Assembly (NCBI GenBank): GCA_016714985.1 | Contig: JADKBS010000010.1 | Span: 1 to 64,000, forward strand | Length of the DNA stretch: 64,000 bases | DNA from: Saprospiraceae bacterium | GTDB lineage: Bacteria > Bacteroidota > Bacteroidia > Chitinophagales > Saprospiraceae | Reading direction: 5' to 3' | Part shown: positions 61,303-64,000 of the stretch, piece after piece | Numbering within the stretch: the stretch's first letter is position 1 | Layout: every line of letters starts with the position of its first letter | Position numbers and translations under genes: made by a program | Notes under the pieces: model-generated | What the model was told of the DNA's origin: nothing | The model's input: the letters and a program-made list of their open reading frames with translations, nothing else | The model's database searches: none

Positions 61303-61425
61303 TGGTTATGCTGATTGGATGCTGGTTTCTTGATGCTGGATGCTGGTTTCTCGATGCTGGATGCTGGTTCAGCGAAACTCCATGATCTAGTATCCAATAT
61401 CAAGTATCAAGCATCCTGTATCAAA
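61303..61425. repeat. GATGCTGG word array and its near complement
   Basis: Units of GATGCTGGTTTCTTGATGCTGG on the left and ATCAAGTATCAAGCATCC units on the right, separating the adhesin and porP genes. The same word as at 26236. Confidence 0.65.
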
Positions 61426-61427
61426 TC

Positions 61428-63446
61428 TTATCTCATCAATTGCAAAAAGCCGTTGAACTTCCTGCCATCTTTCAGCAGGTCTATCCGATAGAAGTAAGTT
61501 CCATCTGGCAAATCGGCGCTTTTGTAAGTGCCTTGCCAGGTATTCTTGTAGTCTGTTTCCTTGAAGACCATTAGCCCCCATCGGTTATAGACCTCTACCG
61601 TGTTCGAGAACTTTTCAATGTTCTTTACCTTGAACACTTCGTTCGAGCCATCGCCGTTGGGCGAGAAGCCGTTATAGATGACGATGTCAAAGTTATTTCC
61701 ACAAACATCAATGACCACCGTGGCTGTGTCACAACCGACTGGGCTGCATAGCACGTACTGGAAACTGTCCATTCCGCAGAAATCCTGGTTAGGGATATAG
61801 TCAACGGTTTGGTTCGGGTTCAGCACGGTAAGGCCGTGATTGGGGCCAATGCCGCCCGTGCTGGGGTCGAGTATGGTCAGCTCCACTGGCAGGCAAACGC
61901 CAAGTGTGTCATTCGCAAGAATGTCAATATTAACGGGGGTATTCTCTTGTGCGGTCGCTGCATCGTCCACAGCGTCAGGGGGAAGGGAATTTGCACAAGG
62001 GCCATCAATCGCAACTACTGTGATGTGGACATAAGTGGTGTCACAAACGCCGTAATCATCGCAGATAACGATACAAGCTGTATCGGTTCCGAGGCCGATG
62101 CCTTCTGCAAACAGGCATAAAGATACGTTGTTCGGCAGAAACTCAACCTCAATACCGGATAAATCAGGGCAAAAATTTGTAATACTTACAATATTGCCAG
62201 CCAATTCAGTAGTGTCAAGACAATAGGTTTCGTTTGTGTTAAGCGCTATGGTGTCAATAATTGTACCAGTCTCCGGCAAACCGACATATACACAGATAGT
62301 GGTGGTGTCTGTATTGCCATAATCGTCTGTGATGAGGAAGCAGGCTTGGTCGAGTCCGGGCGCAAAACCGGTGTAGATGACACAATTGGTCGTTGGGTCA
62401 AAATCGAAGTCAACGCTCTCGCCGCTTTCGTCGGGACAGATGTTTTCGACCGAGGCGACGTTGCCCAGCACATTGCCCAAGTCAAGGCAAAAAGTATCAG
62501 AAAAGTTGATGAGGAGCGAGTCCACAATTTTGCGGCCACTGGCTTGGCAAAGCGAGCCATCCACCGTAATGACCACATAGGTCGTATCGCACATGCCCAG
62601 GTTGTCGCAAACAACGATGCATGCCTGTTCGGTACCATTGCAACGCAACCCTGCATATTTCAGGCAATAATTGGCTTCATCCAAGTAAAAATCCACGAAT
62701 GCTCCGCTGTCACCTGGGCAAACGTTTTGGATGGAAACAGGAGCGCCCAGCAGGTTGAAGTCGTTGAAGCAAACAGAATAAGGCAAGCTGTCCGCTGGAA
62801 TGGTATCGTAAAAATAGGAGGGCGGTGGCATGACAACACATTGAACCATCACCATGACGGTATCCCGAATATTGGACGTAAAATCAATGGCAATCATGGT
62901 ATTCAGTCCGATAGGCAACTGCATTTCGGAACCTTGGGGCAGCAGCCCAAAGTTCAGCCCAATGATGGACTGGGTAGAATTGGCCATCACTTCCACCTGC
63001 ATATCGGAGTAGTCGGCGCCGGGAGCGCCGCCTTTGATGCTAAGGGTGTTGGGATCTTGCGTCCAAAAACCGAAGGGATCCCAGATGTTCATCAAGCCCA
63101 CCAGTTCGATGACGTCCGTGAACATGCCCGCGTAAGTTTGACCGTTCACAGACCAGCCTTCAAGGTAGTAGGGGCCCATCTCGCCCAGACCGAAAAGCGT
63201 GTTGTAGCTATAAGTGATGGTCGTATCGAAATTGCAGCCTGAGATGCCCGAGGCGAAGGGGCTTCCGTTTTGCAATACGATATAATGGGAAAAATCCGCC
63301 GCCGGAATGGGCAGGCAGACTTTGCCCATTTGGCAATCGGGTGAGTAGGCGTAGAGGGTGTCCATTGGGAAAATACCATCGGCCTTGGCCTTGAACATCG
63401 CCAACGTGGCCACCAACGCTACCAGAAGATGCTTCATTTTATTCAT
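61428..63446 (-). CDS. Large secreted protein with T9SS type B sorting domain and cadherin-like repeats
   Basis: 672 aa from the Met at 63446 (or 63437), signal peptide (KHLLVALVATLAMFKAKADG). It has an N-terminal ~200-residue beta domain, then three tandem ~95-residue modules with matching Cys (QNVCPGDSGAFVDFYLDEAN; ENICPDESGESVDFDFDPTT; TNFCPDLSGIEVEFLPNNVS). A Big_9/cadherin-like module (DAVDDAATAQENTPVNIDIL; CGMDSFQYVLCSPVGCDTAT) precedes the type B sorting domain (VIYNGFSPNGDGSNEVFKVK; NRWGLMVFKETDYKNTWQGT). It is the adhesin of the PorP/OmpA trio. Confidence 0.9.
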   Translation of the reverse strand: MNKMKHLLVALVATLAMFKAKADGIFPMDTLYAYSPDCQMGKVCLPIPAADFSHYIVLQNGSPFASGISGCNFDTTITYSYNTLFGLGEMGPYYLEGWSVNGQTYAGMFTDVIELVGLMNIWDPFGFWTQDPNTLSIKGGAPGADYSDMQVEVMANSTQSIIGLNFGLLPQGSEMQLPIGLNTMIAIDFTSNIRDTVMVMVQCVVMPPPSYFYDTIPADSLPYSVCFNDFNLLGAPVSIQNVCPGDSGAFVDFYLDEANYCLKYAGLRCNGTEQACIVVCDNLGMCDTTYVVITVDGSLCQASGRKIVDSLLINFSDTFCLDLGNVLGNVASVENICPDESGESVDFDFDPTTNCVIYTGFAPGLDQACFLITDDYGNTDTTTICVYVGLPETGTIIDTIALNTNETYCLDTTELAGNIVSITNFCPDLSGIEVEFLPNNVSLCLFAEGIGLGTDTACIVICDDYGVCDTTYVHITVVAIDGPCANSLPPDAVDDAATAQENTPVNIDILANDTLGVCLPVELTILDPSTGGIGPNHGLTVLNPNQTVDYIPNQDFCGMDSFQYVLCSPVGCDTATVVIDVCGNNFDIVIYNGFSPNGDGSNEVFKVKNIEKFSNTVEVYNRWGLMVFKETDYKNTWQGTYKSADLPDGTYFYRIDLLKDGRKFNGFLQLMR

Positions 63447-63825
63447 GGAACTGCGGTTTTTGTTTCCGAACATTATCATGCTGTTTCAAAAAAAGGCAAG
63501 GCACAGCCTGTACTGCTGAGGCGAAAGTTTGGTCGGTCAAGAACCAGAACAGGAATAGTGGATTGCCGTAATATACTTTAGTGCTCGTCAGAAATGCTGT
63601 TTTCGGTAAGGTCTATTTTGTTGATTCGATTGGCGTTGGAATCGCCCGCCATTGCTATTAAATTAGATTTTATTGCAATACACGAAAATTGTGCCAGAAT
63701 TAACAAAAAAAATAATATATCAACTACCTCCCCCTTCAAAAATCACCCTCCAGTTTTTCAAAAATCACTGAATCCGAGCCGCTGGAATGGTATGTTTGAA
63801 TCCTATTTCACAGTAAATTCATACA
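63447..63825. other. Gap at the end of the T9SS trio
   Basis: About 380 bp with no convincing gene; an 86-aa frame at 63594 overlaps the next gene and lacks coding character. The AT-rich stretch 63655-63775 should hold the divergent promoters of the adhesin and of the gene at 63826. Confidence 0.45.
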
Positions 63826-64000
63826 ATGCAAGCCCCTTTTTTGCAGCGATTTGACGCATGGATGGGCCGCACCGTTGCCCTACCAGACGATACCGAGGAG
63901 TCGTTCACCCAGAAGAAATCCTACTTGACGGGCATCTTCCCCCTTTTCGGCATTGTCGCATTCATGACGCTGCTCACCGGGCAACTGGAACTGCGTATCC
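63826..64000 (+). CDS. Membrane protein, 3'-partial
   Basis: ATG at 63826; 58 codons are visible before the window ends: APFLQRFDAWMGRTVALPDD, a short charged stretch, then a hydrophobic helix (TGIFPLFGIVAFMTLLTGQL). It looks like the start of a multi-pass membrane protein, possibly a sensor or cyclase with an N-terminal membrane domain. The family cannot be assigned from this part. Confidence 0.5.
   Translation, partial: MQAPFLQRFDAWMGRTVALPDDTEESFTQKKSYLTGIFPLFGIVAFMTLLTGQLELRI

Noticed and set aside
62346..63242. 298-codon plus-strand frame opposite the type B adhesin
   Set aside because: Shadow of the adhesin gene; no start context and no domain logic.

Overview
The window looks like chromosome from a Bacteroidota bacterium close to the Saprospiria/Chitinophagia. 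It carries PorP/SprF, an OmpA/PD40 protein and gliding-type C-terminal sorting domains of the type IX secretion system (T9SS), a TonB-dependent receptor with a carboxypeptidase-like N-terminal domain, DUF4153, DUF4349, choice-of-anchor-B and many secreted or lipidated proteins. No species can be named from sequence alone.

Layout. (1) 1-1.5 kb: the 3' part of a YtcJ-like amidohydrolase. (2) 1.54-19.54 kb: an accessory island. A degenerate copy of the tRNA-Pro 3' half (1539-1569) matches the intact tRNA-Pro (19536-19609) in the same orientation at 26 of 31 positions, the expected geometry of an island inserted into the tRNA 3' end. No integrase is visible. (3) 19.5-64 kb: core-like genome with two tRNAs, an M28 peptidase, a GH13/GH144 glycan block beside a TonB receptor, regulators, an alpha/beta hydrolase, a giant secreted coiled-coil protein, methylglyoxal synthase, cytidylate kinase and a T9SS type B adhesin/PorP/OmpA locus.

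The island is the most interesting part. 5.5-8.7 kb reads as four tightly packed genes: a GapS4a-like PD-(D/E)XK nuclease, a GapS4b-like partner, a two-TM beta-barrel Cap15-like protein and a minimal CRISPR polymerase (mCpol). The last two match the Panoptes anti-phage system (OptE/OptS), apparently co-transcribed with GAPS4. At 10.9-13.6 kb, on the other strand, lies a compact type II-short CBASS operon: patatin phospholipase (CapV), DncV-like CD-NTase and an E2-like protein with a SEC-C tail. An ECF sigma gene, an anti-sigma-like small protein, a disrupted PseB/CapD-type dehydratase, a GNAT/HTH/unknown/YhhQ cassette and several small unknown genes complete the island.

Two patterns cut across the window. 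First, at least a dozen genes, including housekeeping genes such as cmk, carry single-base frame changes, mostly at short homopolymers. This suggests consensus errors more than decay, so the defence genes may be intact in the organism. Second, repeats are abundant: three copies of a MITE with GTAAC ends and 8-bp target duplications, each set against a stop codon; a 385-bp element with 32-bp inverted ends; and gaps filled with gene-specific short words arranged as tandem or inverted repeats, some of which have entered coding frames.
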